Shown: in pieces, positions 10,624-19,204 of the stretch
How the letters are laid out: every line of letters starts with the position of its first letter
Position numbering within the stretch: the stretch's first letter is position 1
Source of the DNA: Bacteroidia bacterium
Lineage (GTDB): Bacteria > Bacteroidota > Bacteroidia > UKL13-3
Direction: 5' to 3'
Assembly: GCA_014376805.1 (NCBI GenBank)
Contig: JACMQU010000117.1
Location: 1-64,000, forward strand
Length of the DNA stretch: 64,000 bases
Made by a program: the position numbers and the translations under genes
Notes under the pieces: model-generated
The model's database searches: none
What the model was told of the DNA's origin: nothing
Seen by the model: only the letters and a program-made list of their open reading frames with translations

Positions 10624-11826
10624 TTAAATTCCTATCGGATAAACGAGTGCAAATTCTACTTCTTTATCGGCATTAAATTTTTCTGTTACTTCATATAAAG
10701 TTTCATACTGAGAAATCATTTGACAATAAACAGTTACCTTTTCATCATAAGAAAGTCTTTTTTCAAAATTGTAACCCATCACAAATTCAAACAAATTATT
10801 TCCCGAGGCTAAAAATCCATTATTTACTTCTTCCAGATTGATTTGAATTTCCACTTCGGTATATGTTTGCAAATAATCATTTGAAATATTTCCGGCAAGT
10901 GGTAATTTATGGTTAGCAACTGACTTTGATTTTTTAGCAACTTTTAAGATACTTCCGTATGCATCATTGTCAGTTTGCAAATATTCCAATGACAACTTCA
11001 GTGGATACGACGGATTTGATTCAAAAATAACCAGGTCACTTTTAAAAATTACTTCATCTATGTCGGTGGCAGCTCTTATCGTAAACTGGTCTCTCAAATA
11101 TTTTAATTGCCGCAATTTTTCAATAACACCGCTTTGATATTTGATCTGATTGAGATATTCAATAATCTGTTTTTGAATTTCAATCATGTTGTGCCTGCAC
11201 TCATTTAATTGAAGTTTCAGATCGATTATTAAGCGGTTAAGTTCATCATCTAACGCGGATTTGAAAAAAGTTTGTTCATCTTCAGAAATGAGCTTATCTG
11301 TTTGTTCAATAAACAAATTAATGTCTTTGCGCTTTTCATCAAGGTTCTCCAGTTTCGTCTTCTTGTTTTTATAATTCGGTTCGTTTTTAAACGTATTTTC
11401 AATGTTCCTTTTTAAGTCTATTACATTTCTGAAAGTAATATTTCCGATTTTTCTTAACGTGTTTTTTACCTTTCTCAGGTAGTCGTATTTTCTGTTTTCT
11501 TTGTTCTCTTGTAAGTAGTAAAGAATGTTTTCTTTTACACTCCTGATATTGTCATTAATCGTAGCTATATTTAATTCTTCGTTCACATCCAGCACATCTT
11601 CAAAAAATTGCAAAAACTGGTCGTCAATTTCTAAGAAATTACCGTTTGATCTTATTACTGCGTGATTAATCAGGAATTGAATTCTGTCATCATTGTGGTC
11701 AACAACTTCCAGCGCAAAATCATACTTATAAGCAAGCATTTTGCGCTTTTCAAACATTTCTGTTAAAATTTTATGCTCTCTTATAAGTGTGGAAAGCAGT
11801 TCCTTTATAGAAGTAAAAGTATTCAT
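10624..11826 (-). CDS. jetA: Wadjet JetA / MksF-like kleisin subunit
   Basis: 400 residues, first gene of the operon. It has an N-terminal helical domain (about 1-110), a charged helical/coiled-coil middle (about 120-260) and a beta-richer C-terminal part from about 270. JetA is the kleisin that closes the ring on the JetC heads and binds JetB. As with JetB, the assignment comes from gene order (A-B-C-D), length and the tight spacing rather than from a catalytic motif. A -7 type promoter element and an inverted repeat lie just upstream at 11834-11851. Which Wadjet subtype this is cannot be decided by eye. Confidence 0.75.
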   Translation of the reverse strand: MNTFTSIKELLSTLIREHKILTEMFEKRKMLAYKYDFALEVVDHNDDRIQFLINHAVIRSNGNFLEIDDQFLQFFEDVLDVNEELNIATINDNIRSVKENILYYLQENKENRKYDYLRKVKNTLRKIGNITFRNVIDLKRNIENTFKNEPNYKNKKTKLENLDEKRKDINLFIEQTDKLISEDEQTFFKSALDDELNRLIIDLKLQLNECRHNMIEIQKQIIEYLNQIKYQSGVIEKLRQLKYLRDQFTIRAATDIDEVIFKSDLVIFESNPSYPLKLSLEYLQTDNDAYGSILKVAKKSKSVANHKLPLAGNISNDYLQTYTEVEIQINLEEVNNGFLASGNNLFEFVMGYNFEKRLSYDEKVTVYCQMISQYETLYEVTEKFNADKEVEFALVYPIGI

Positions 11827-11833
11827 TTATAAA

Positions 11834-11851
11834 GTTTGTAAAGCAAACATA
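11834..11851 (-). promoter_or_regulatory. Putative jet operon -7 element with overlapping inverted repeat
   Basis: Read on the minus strand, TATGTTTG (11851-11844) matches the Bacteroidota -7 consensus TAnnTTTG. It overlaps an inverted repeat GTTTG-N5-CAAAC at 11834-11848. Transcription would start about 11 bases ahead of the jetA ATG. No good TTTG -33 element is seen at the expected distance, so this is only a candidate. Confidence 0.4.
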
Positions 11852-11938
11852 ATTGGTGTTTGTAGGTGAATTTATTTATAAATGTAGTTCAAGGTCATTA
11901 TCTTAATTCAGAGCATTAATTAGATTTTTTTGTTTCTC

Positions 11939-13528
11939 TCAGGCACGTATTACACCCGGTTTAAATTCCTTGGTTATCGGCGCATTGTTAGCGGCTTCAA
12001 TACCCATGCTAATCCATTTGCGGGTATCAACCGGGTCAATAATAGCATCAACCCAAAGCCTGGCAGCAGCATAATATGGCGATGTTTGTTTAGTATAACG
12101 ATCTGTAATATTTTTAAGGAGGGCAGCTTTATCTTCGGCCGTAATAATTTTACCTTTTGCTTTTAACGATGCTTCTTCAATCTGCAATAAAACTTTTGCG
12201 GCTTGTGAGCCTCCCATAACAGCAATGTTAGCGTTAGGCCATGCTGCTATTAAACGCGGGTCGTAAGCCTTGCCACACATCGCATAATTACCTGCACCGT
12301 AACTATTACCTGTTATGATAGTAAATTTTGGCACTATCGAATTGGCTTGGGCATTAACCATTTTAGCACCGTCTTTTATAATGCCGCCTTGTTCACTTCT
12401 TGAACCCACCATAAAACCGGTAACATCTTGTAAAAACACTAAAGGAATTTTTTTCTGATTGCAGTTCATTATAAAGTGTGCTGCTTTATCGGCACTGTCG
12501 GAGTAAATAACACCGCCAATCTGCATCTCACCTTTTTTTGTTTTTACTACCATTCTGTTATTGGCAACTATGCCCACTGCCCATCCGTTAACACGTGCAT
12601 AACCACATAAAATTGTTTTGCCATACAGTTCTTTATATTGGTCAAACGAACCTGCATCAACAATGCGTTCAATTATTTCAACAACATCAAATGGTTTGGC
12701 TGATCCTATTATATCTGTTACAGTAGACATTTCTTTAGCAGGCTCAACCGGATCAATGTGATTAAAACCTGCCTTTTCAAAATATCCTATCTTATCCATG
12801 ATGCTTCTAATGCGGTCAAGGCAGGCTGCATCGTTTTCAAATTTATAATCAGTAACACCCGAGATCTCGCAATGCGTAGTGGCACCACCTAATGTTTCAT
12901 TGTCTACATCTTCACCAATGGCTGCTTTAACAAGGTAACTGCCGGCTAAAAATATCGAGCCTGTTTTGTCTACAATCATTGCCTCATCACTCATAATGGG
13001 AAGGTATGCGCCACCTGCAACGCAGCTTCCCATTACCGCCGCAATTTGGGTTATGCCCATACTGCTCATCACGGCATTGTTTCTAAAAATTCTTCCGAAA
13101 TGTTCTTTGTCGGGGAAAATTTCATCTTGCATTGGTAAAAATACACCTGCACTATCCACCAGGTAAATAATCGGCAACCTGTTTTCCATAGAAATTTCCT
13201 GCGCACGTAAATTTTTCTTGCCGGTAATGGGGAACCATGCTCCGGCTTTTACCGTAGCATCATTGGCAACTACAATGCATTGTCTGCCGCTAACATAGCC
13301 CATCACCACTACTACCCCGCCGCCCGGGCAACCTCCGTGTTCCTCATACATCTCATAGCCTGCAAGGGCTCCTATTTCAATGCGTGGCGCATCTTTATCA
13401 AGCAAATAATCTACCCTTTCTCGGGCCAGCATTTTGCCTTTTTCTTTTTGTTTACCTGCAGCTTTTTTGCCACCACCTTCATAAATTTTTTCAAGTCTCT
13501 GTTTCAGTTCTGCTAAAAGATTTTCCAT
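11939..13528 (-). CDS. Acyl-CoA carboxylase carboxyltransferase (beta) subunit, methylcrotonyl-CoA carboxylase-like
   Basis: 529 residues, the normal length of the family. Carboxyltransferase subunits move the carboxyl group from carboxybiotin to an acyl-CoA. Typical stretches are present: ARERVDYLLDKDAPRIEIG near the N-terminus, GAWFPITGKKNLRAQEI, VDSAGVFLPMQDEIFPDKEHF, GSCVAGGAYLPIMSDE, LGGATTHCEISGVTDY, and in the second half GFMVGSRSEQGGIIKDGAKM and NSYGAGNYAMCGKAYDP. The GVFLPMQDEIFPD block is that of methylcrotonyl-CoA carboxylase (leucine degradation) rather than propionyl-CoA carboxylase, but related substrates cannot be excluded. The biotin-carrying alpha subunit is not in the window. 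A consensus promoter with a dyad in its spacer lies at 13606-13635. Confidence 0.92.
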   Translation of the reverse strand: MENLLAELKQRLEKIYEGGGKKAAGKQKEKGKMLARERVDYLLDKDAPRIEIGALAGYEMYEEHGGCPGGGVVVVMGYVSGRQCIVVANDATVKAGAWFPITGKKNLRAQEISMENRLPIIYLVDSAGVFLPMQDEIFPDKEHFGRIFRNNAVMSSMGITQIAAVMGSCVAGGAYLPIMSDEAMIVDKTGSIFLAGSYLVKAAIGEDVDNETLGGATTHCEISGVTDYKFENDAACLDRIRSIMDKIGYFEKAGFNHIDPVEPAKEMSTVTDIIGSAKPFDVVEIIERIVDAGSFDQYKELYGKTILCGYARVNGWAVGIVANNRMVVKTKKGEMQIGGVIYSDSADKAAHFIMNCNQKKIPLVFLQDVTGFMVGSRSEQGGIIKDGAKMVNAQANSIVPKFTIITGNSYGAGNYAMCGKAYDPRLIAAWPNANIAVMGGSQAAKVLLQIEEASLKAKGKIITAEDKAALLKNITDRYTKQTSPYYAAARLWVDAIIDPVDTRKWISMGIEAANNAPITKEFKPGVIRA

Positions 13529-13605
13529 GTAAGGATTTTTATTTTATAATTATTTTTTTAGTTGATAAGCTATATGCCAAGGGCAAAAGCCAAAAGCATT
13601 TGCTG

Positions 13606-13635
13606 CAAAACTATTATTCGTAAACGAATTTCAAA
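13606..13635 (-). promoter_or_regulatory. Promoter of the carboxylase gene with an internal dyad operator
   Basis: On the minus strand, TTTG (13635-13632), an 18-base spacer and TAGTTTTG (13613-13606) match the Bacteroidota -33/-7 consensus. Inside the spacer lies a perfect dyad ATTCGT-AA-ACGAAT at 13616-13629, a good place for a repressor. Its right half, GTAAACGAAT (13620-13629), recurs at 23501-23510 in front of the phaB-like gene. Confidence 0.65.
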
Positions 13636-13640
13636 GTATG

Positions 13641-13672
13641 TTTGCAAGGTTGTGAAGAAAAACCTACTTTTG
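13641..13672 (+). promoter_or_regulatory. Promoter of the SRP RNA gene
   Basis: TTTG at 13641-13644, a 20-base spacer and TACTTTTG at 13665-13672 match the Bacteroidota consensus exactly. The RNA's closing stem begins at 13677, five bases downstream, which is where initiation is expected. The -33 elements of this promoter and of the divergent carboxylase promoter are only five bases apart. Confidence 0.8.
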
Positions 13673-13676
13673 ACCC

Positions 13677-13772
13677 GGGTGAGCCCTGTACGACCAGCTC
13701 CCTCTAATCCCCCAGGTCAGGAATGAAGCAAGGGCGTGAGGTTTGTAGCGGTGCGATGCAGTAAGCTTGCCC
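13677..13772 (+). ncRNA. ffs: 4.5S signal recognition particle RNA (small bacterial type)
   Basis: About 96 nt. The conserved domain IV is plain: CCAGGTCAGGAATGAAGCA (13712-13730) carries the GGAA tetraloop and the CAGG/AGCA internal loop that bind Ffh. Compared with the usual GUCCGGAAGGAAGCA, the base pair closing the tetraloop is A-U instead of C-G, a compensatory change. The ends pair: GGGUGAGC (13677-13684) with GCUUGCCC (13765-13772), eight pairs including two G-U. A run of nine T at 13774-13782 follows as terminator and a consensus promoter ends five bases before the RNA. Role: co-translational targeting of membrane proteins with Ffh. Confidence 0.9.
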
Positions 13773-13782
13773 ATTTTTTTTT

Positions 13783-14171
13783 ATTTGGATTGTTTATTTT
13801 TCTTACTTCATCCCCATGTTTTTTGGTAATTTTAATTTGATAAGCAGTTGCACAGATTTATACGAAGTTGGCAACAGTGCTTATGCGTAATTCTTGCAAG
13901 CAATTAAGCTAAACCACTATTTTTCCCCATTTGTAAAACTCAATTCCCGCCCGATTCTGATCTGGTAGTTGCATTTTTTTTCCGGTTGTTTTATAGTATG
14001 AAATTATTTTATCTATTTTTTCCTCTCTTCAGTGATTAAAGGTGTTGGATCAACTGCGAAGTTTACTCCGGCAGGCACTTTAATGTATCCAATTGTCTAT
14101 TATTTAATTTAATTAAGGCCCTAAATGCAAACTTAAAACAGGTGATTTGAAGATTATCGATTTACATAAAA
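13783..14171. other. Gene-free interval
   Basis: No gene found. A short coding-looking stretch around 14033-14086 reads without stops for about 18 codons (starting VIKGVGSTAK) but has no context on either side; I regard it as chance or a relic. Confidence 0.4.
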
Positions 14172-16697
14172 TTACTTTATAACTTTCCTCCTTATTAAGT
14201 GCTTATTCCCAAACTCAATTTCCACAATATACATTCCCGTTGCTATTTGATCTGTTTGAATAGTCTGATTTGATTCAACCGAAACAGGCACCAGTTTCCC
14301 ATTTATATCAAACATATTTATTTTTGAGATCTGAAGATTCAATGGGTTAGTAATGTTGATCTGATTTGTAAACGGATTAGGATAAATATTTATTCCATCA
14401 AATGCCGCATCAAACTTTAAAACACCTGTTGAAGTATTCAGCAATCCCATCTTCATGCCATTACCAAAACTGCTTACCCACATTTCATTTTTGTTATTGG
14501 GATTAAAATATACCCTTTCTGGTTGGCGAAATGGATAGCTTGTAACAAGTGTCCATGTTGGTGTTACTGCATTCATATTGCTGCTCACCCACAAGCCCTG
14601 TGTTTCGGTAGTAAGATAAGCTTCTGTTAATTTCTGCGGATTGAAAGTAACAGAGGTAACTCTTTCAAATTGTGCGCCTGATAATTTTGTCCAGGAGGTG
14701 CCGCGGTTACTTGTTTTATATAAACCACCCAGTCCATTTGCCGGCCCGCCCCAGCCACTAAACACACAGGCATACCAGGTGCTTTGTGTGCTGTCATTCG
14801 GATCAATTACTATGTCTTTTGTCCAGTATTTCATTCCTGCATCGCTTAAGTCTGCCCAGGTTGAAGTTACCGGATCAAACATAAATACGCCCGAACTTGC
14901 AGTAAATGCACCTGCCGCGGTTCTTCTGCCCGAAAAGGAGCACAGCACTTTACCATTATTTAAAACTTCAATACTGGCCGGATGACCTTCTGTTCTGGGT
15001 GGGTTTGCAAGCTTTATCCAGGTTGAACCCACACCTGCCGATAAATTATCAGTCATATAAATTCCACCTGTTTGCGCGCCTGCAGTGCCTCCAAAATGAA
15101 TCACCGAAGCAAACATGCGTTCCGGGTTATTCAAATCAGCAGCGAGCCAGAAAACGGGGTGATTAAAGGTGTGTAGTGTAGACCAGTTCGCCCCTTTATC
15201 AACTGAAAAAACTATTTTGCCGTTTGCATCTGTTGTGTCTAATTGTGCATCTGCTAAGCGGGTACTTTGGTACATATCATGAATATTAGAACAAGCACCA
15301 TAAAGATTTCCATTTTTTGCCTGTGCTATTCTGTATAATGAGTTTACAGAAAATCCATTGTAGGAAAACCCCCAGCTATTACCTCCATTTATACTTCTTA
15401 TTCCGCCTATGTCACTAAAACATCCTATAATGCTATTGGTATCCTGCCAATGAATTTGCCAGCAGGTAGTATTTTCCAGCCCAGTGCTTTGATAGGTTTG
15501 TTTTATTGGTGTGGCTGCACCTGCATGATGTTGTCCGGATGCCTTAACATAAGCCTGTTTCCAGTTTGCGCCCCCATCAGCACTTGCCTGCACATTGCTG
15601 TAGTTTGAAAACATTACTTTGTTTGCATTATTTGGTGCAACAGTTATACCAAAACAAGTCTCACTCCAACTCCAGTTTTTATCTCCGCCAGCTCCTTCCC
15701 AACCGGTGGTAATATTACTGTTGTTGTTGGTGTTAAATACTTTATTCCAGTCGCTGCCGCTGTTAATTGATTTATAAACGAGTGGCCCGCCCGTAGCATT
15801 ATCATGCCCTCCAAGGTAAATGGTATTAATATCATTTTTAGCCATGGCAGCATACATAATAAAATCGCTCGAAAAATTAATTCCTACAGATTGGTTTATC
15901 CAGGTATTGTTTGCATTATCCATGGTATAAACCCCTTTAGCGAAGTTGTTATAATTCCATGGCATCACGCTATTGTTAGTAAGTGCTGCATTAGAGGTGA
16001 TGCAAACAAAACGGGTATTGGTTCCGTACTTTGCTCCGGCAAAACTCCAGATAACCTGACCAGCAGGAATGGAGATAGTGGTTTGAACCGAAAATGAATT
16101 TCCACCGTTTACAGAACTAATCAGCCCGTCATTGGTTCCAATATAAATGTTATTGCCATTCCAAAAAGTGCCTCCCATACTAATGCCGGAACCACTACTT
16201 GCCGCATGTTTAACAAGCGTAAAAGTGGCACCCCCGTTTTTCGAATAAAGAATATCTCCATAGGCAGCAATTAATAGTTGCTGTGGGTTATCATAGTTAG
16301 CCGAAATTTTATTTACTTGTCCGTACGTTGAACTGTTATAACCAGTCATTCTAAGCCATGTAATCCCGCCATCAGTTGTTTTAACAGGGTATCCGATATT
16401 GCCATCATTGTGGTTGCAATAGGCTATTTTAGGATCATTGGTAAACTCATAAGTGGATGTGTTAAACACCTGCAATTTTAAAAAATGAATCTGAGAATAG
16501 GACAATCCATAATTAGTACTATGAAACAATTCACTCATATCACAGCTCACATAAAACTCACTGTCGTTTGCCGGGTTAATTGTTGGAAAAAAAAGCGCAC
16601 CGCCGCCGCCAATGCCTTTTGTGGCAAAGCTTGTGGGTTGTGCATTTGTATTGATTAAATTAGTGAGTAAAGCTAAAACGAATATTATATTTTTCAT
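14172..16697 (-). CDS. Secreted BNR-repeat (sialidase/GH74-like) protein with T9SS sorting domain
   Basis: 841 residues from the ATG at 16697-16695, chosen because it begins a clean signal peptide (MKNIIFVLALLTNLINTNAQ); a longer reading frame upstream adds 27 residues that would bury it. The body is a string of beta-propeller blades carrying BNR/Asp-box motifs of the form S-x-D/N-x-G-x-x-W/F: TTDGGITW, SKNGGATF, SINSGSDW, SADGGANW, SINGGNSW, SVDKGANW, TSNRGTSW. The last 80 residues (NIYPNPFTNQI...GMYIVEIEFGNK...RRKVIK) are a type A T9SS sorting domain, so the product is exported and anchored or released at the cell surface. Related proteins include GH74 xyloglucanases and VPS10-like propellers; I cannot identify the catalytic acids with confidence, so the substrate is open. 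Confidence 0.85.
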   Translation of the reverse strand: MKNIIFVLALLTNLINTNAQPTSFATKGIGGGGALFFPTINPANDSEFYVSCDMSELFHSTNYGLSYSQIHFLKLQVFNTSTYEFTNDPKIAYCNHNDGNIGYPVKTTDGGITWLRMTGYNSSTYGQVNKISANYDNPQQLLIAAYGDILYSKNGGATFTLVKHAASSGSGISMGGTFWNGNNIYIGTNDGLISSVNGGNSFSVQTTISIPAGQVIWSFAGAKYGTNTRFVCITSNAALTNNSVMPWNYNNFAKGVYTMDNANNTWINQSVGINFSSDFIMYAAMAKNDINTIYLGGHDNATGGPLVYKSINSGSDWNKVFNTNNNSNITTGWEGAGGDKNWSWSETCFGITVAPNNANKVMFSNYSNVQASADGGANWKQAYVKASGQHHAGAATPIKQTYQSTGLENTTCWQIHWQDTNSIIGCFSDIGGIRSINGGNSWGFSYNGFSVNSLYRIAQAKNGNLYGACSNIHDMYQSTRLADAQLDTTDANGKIVFSVDKGANWSTLHTFNHPVFWLAADLNNPERMFASVIHFGGTAGAQTGGIYMTDNLSAGVGSTWIKLANPPRTEGHPASIEVLNNGKVLCSFSGRRTAAGAFTASSGVFMFDPVTSTWADLSDAGMKYWTKDIVIDPNDSTQSTWYACVFSGWGGPANGLGGLYKTSNRGTSWTKLSGAQFERVTSVTFNPQKLTEAYLTTETQGLWVSSNMNAVTPTWTLVTSYPFRQPERVYFNPNNKNEMWVSSFGNGMKMGLLNTSTGVLKFDAAFDGINIYPNPFTNQINITNPLNLQISKINMFDINGKLVPVSVESNQTIQTDQIATGMYIVEIEFGNKHLIRRKVIK

Positions 16698-16990
16698 ATC
16701 AACATCTTTAAGAATATATAAACCTACAAAATTTGTAACTGAACTGCAAATCATATTCAAAAGGTTCAAACAGGTCACTCATTTTTTTATACGATATATT
16801 ATTTGCTTTTAATACCTTGACTCATCTTTTAACAATTAAAGAATTATCTATGACAAACAATAGTACCTCACTGAATTCCTCAACCATTCCCGGGAAGCGT
16901 TTACTTTTTATGAGCAGGGTTTTTTAAGAAAATTTCAAATGCATGATTTAATGTTCATCAATTTTAAAGAATGATTTTAGAGAATAATAA

Positions 16991-19075
16991 ATGAATAAGA
17001 AAACATTATCTGAAAGAGATATTTGCACCAAGTTTATTACCCCTGCTTTAGAGAAAGCAGGTTGGAACAAACTCACCCAGGTATTGGAAGAAGTGAGTTT
17101 TACAGATGGTAAAATAATTGTTCGTGGCAAGTTGACGGCAAGAGGGCAAAAAAGCGGGCCGATTACATTCTCTATCACAAACCCAATATCGCAATTGCCA
17201 TCATTGAAGCCAAAGACAATAAACATATTGTTGGCGCTGGTATACAGCAAGCATTGGACTATGCCGAAAGCCTCGACCTGCTTTTTGTTTTTAGCAGCAA
17301 CGGAGATGGCTTTTTATTTCACGACAAAACAGCAACAGACGGAAATATTGAAACCGAAATCGCTTTAGAAGATTTTCCATCACCCGAACAACTCTGGCAA
17401 AAATATTTAATCTATAAAGACATCCCGAAAAATACAGATGTTGAAAAAGTTATTTCCCAGGATTATTATTATGATGGCTCCGGAAGAAAACCACGGTACT
17501 ATCAACAAATTGCCATTAACCGAACCGTTGAAGCGATTGCCAAAGGTGATAAGAGTGTTGCTTGTGATGGCCACCGGCACAGGTAAAACGTATACAGCCT
17601 TTCAAATCATTCACCGTCTTTGGAAGTCGGGCGCTAAAAAAAGAATCTTGTTTTTAGCTGATAGAAATAACCTGATTGATCAGACAAGAGGAGGCGATTT
17701 TAAATATTTTAAAGACAAAATGACCATCATTAAAAAGAAAGTGGTGGAAGAAAACGGGAAAGAAAAATTAGTTAGTAATAAAAAACGAGGCATAGACAGC
17801 AGTGACAAAGCGTATGAAATATTTTTAGGCATTTACCAGGGTTTAACAAACAATGATATAGGAATTGAAGATGCGTACAAAGATTTTAGCGCTGATTTTT
17901 TTGATCTGATCATTATTGATGAGTGTCACAGGGGAAGCGCAAAAGAAGACAGTGCATGGCGTTCAATTTTAGATTATTTTAAAAATGCAACGCAAATTGG
18001 CTTAACTGCCACGCCCAAAGAAGACAACGTAACAAGCAATTCAGACTATTTTGGTAAGGCTATTTATACTTACTCACTCAAGCAGGGTATTGATGATGGA
18101 TTTTTAGCGCCTTACCGGGTGATCCGTGTAGGACTAAATGTTGACCTGGAAGGCTGGCGCCCTTCAAAAGGGTTTTTAGATAAAGAGGGAAATGTTGTTG
18201 AAGACAGAGTTTACAACCGCAGAGATTTTGATAAGTAAATTGTAATTGCGGAACGTAGAAAAATGGTTGCGAAAAAAATTACGGAGTTGCTAAAAGGTAC
18301 CGACCGGTTTGCTAAAACAATTGTATTTTGTTGTGATATTGAACATGCCAATGGAATGCGCACTGGCATTGCAAATGAAAATGCTGATTTAGTTGCATCA
18401 AACCACAAATATGTAATGCAGATAACAGGCGATAATGAGGAAGGCAAAATGGAATTAGACAATTTTATTAACCCCGAAGAAGCCTGATGGAAGCTGGGTG
18501 GCTCATGAGCCACGACAAAAGATTTATGTAAACGGAATTGATGTTGCCATACTTTCTGAAAGAGAAATGTATTACGACAAAAACGGTCAGTTAATTACTG
18601 TAAGTTTAAAAGATCATACCAAACAAATTATAAAAGGAAAGTATGCCTCACTTGATGATTTTTTAAACAAATGGAACAGTACTGTTAGAAAAGAAGCCAT
18701 CATTACAGAATTGCAGGAACAAGGAATTCTGGTTGATGCGATAATGGCAGCAGTTGATAAAAATTTAGACTTGTTTGATTTAATTTGTCATATCGTTTAC
18801 GATCAGCCAACACTTACAAGAACAGAAAGAGCAAACAATGTGAAGAAGCGAAACTATTTTACGAAGTATGGAGATCAAAGCCGCAAAGTATTAGAAGCAT
18901 TGCTTGATAAATACGCAGATGAAGGAATTGAAAACATTGAAAGCATTGAAGTATTAAGGATAAAACCATTTGACGAATTTGGTTCTCCAACAGAAATAAT
19001 TAGAGAGTTTGGAAGCAAGGAAAATTATCTTATAGCAATTAAGGAGTTAGAAATTGAATTATACAAAACGGCTTA
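16991..19075 (+). pseudogene. hsdR: Decayed type I restriction enzyme R subunit (hsdR)
   Basis: HsdR remnants in order: N-terminal nuclease domain ([10 protein letters not shown], then [10 protein letters not shown], the PD-(D/E)xK residues), Walker [14 protein letters not shown] box IIIDECHRG, motif III GLTATP, and the C-terminal helical part up to ELYKTA. The frame is broken four times. At 17148-17153 an A6 run stands where A7 would keep the frame. At about 17551-17557 a second shift restores it. At 18236-18238 an in-frame TAA replaces a sense codon after FDK. At about 18480-18500 the gene jumps from NFINPEE to EPRQKIYV, so helicase motifs V and VI (TTGVD...GRGTR region) are missing. The full enzyme would use ATP to translocate and cut unmodified DNA; this copy cannot. 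A 16-base palindrome sits at the deletion junction. Confidence 0.88.
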
Positions 19076-19103
19076 AAGATGTTTATAAAATAGGAAAATA
19101 AAA

Positions 19104-19134
19104 TTTGGAACCATTAACCATAAATATATATTTG
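19104..19134 (+). promoter_or_regulatory. Consensus promoter for the leader RNA and the HEPN gene
   Basis: TTTG (19104-19107), a 19-base spacer, then TATATTTG (19127-19134), an exact match to TTTG/TAnnTTTG. Initiation is expected at about 19140-19142, immediately before a hairpin. The promoter lies behind the hsdR remnant, so the HEPN gene has its own transcription start inside the former hsd operon. Confidence 0.65.
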
Positions 19135-19140
19135 CAATTA

Positions 19141-19199
19141 ACATGCTCACCCCGCTTCCCGATGATCAGCGCGCTTAGGGTGGGCTTTTTATGTTTTTA
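19141..19199 (+). ncRNA. Structured leader RNA / short ncRNA in front of the HEPN gene
   Basis: An RNA starting at the promoter above would fold at once. GCUCACCC (19145-19152) pairs with GGGUGGGC (19178-19185), eight pairs with one G-U. Inside, CGCU (19153-19156) pairs with AGCG (19168-19171) around an 11-base loop. ACAU (19141-19144) can pair with AUGU (19191-19194). U5 follows the main stem at 19186-19190 and another U run follows at 19194-19198. It is much richer in G and C than its surroundings. It ends six bases before the HEPN start codon. It is either an intrinsic attenuator or a separate small RNA of about 50 nt ending at the U run. AbiF-type HEPN proteins have been reported with structured antitoxin RNAs, which makes this position notable; that link is inferred. 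Confidence 0.55.
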
Positions 19200-19204
19200 G
19201 AGGT

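Noticed and set aside
14033-14086. Coding-like 18-codon stretch
   Set aside because: No start, stop or neighbour that would make it a gene remnant.
17148-17153. Programmed ribosomal frameshifting at A6 runs
   Set aside because: No downstream stem-loop or conserved slippery arrangement is evident, and hsdR has other lesions that frameshifting would not repair.
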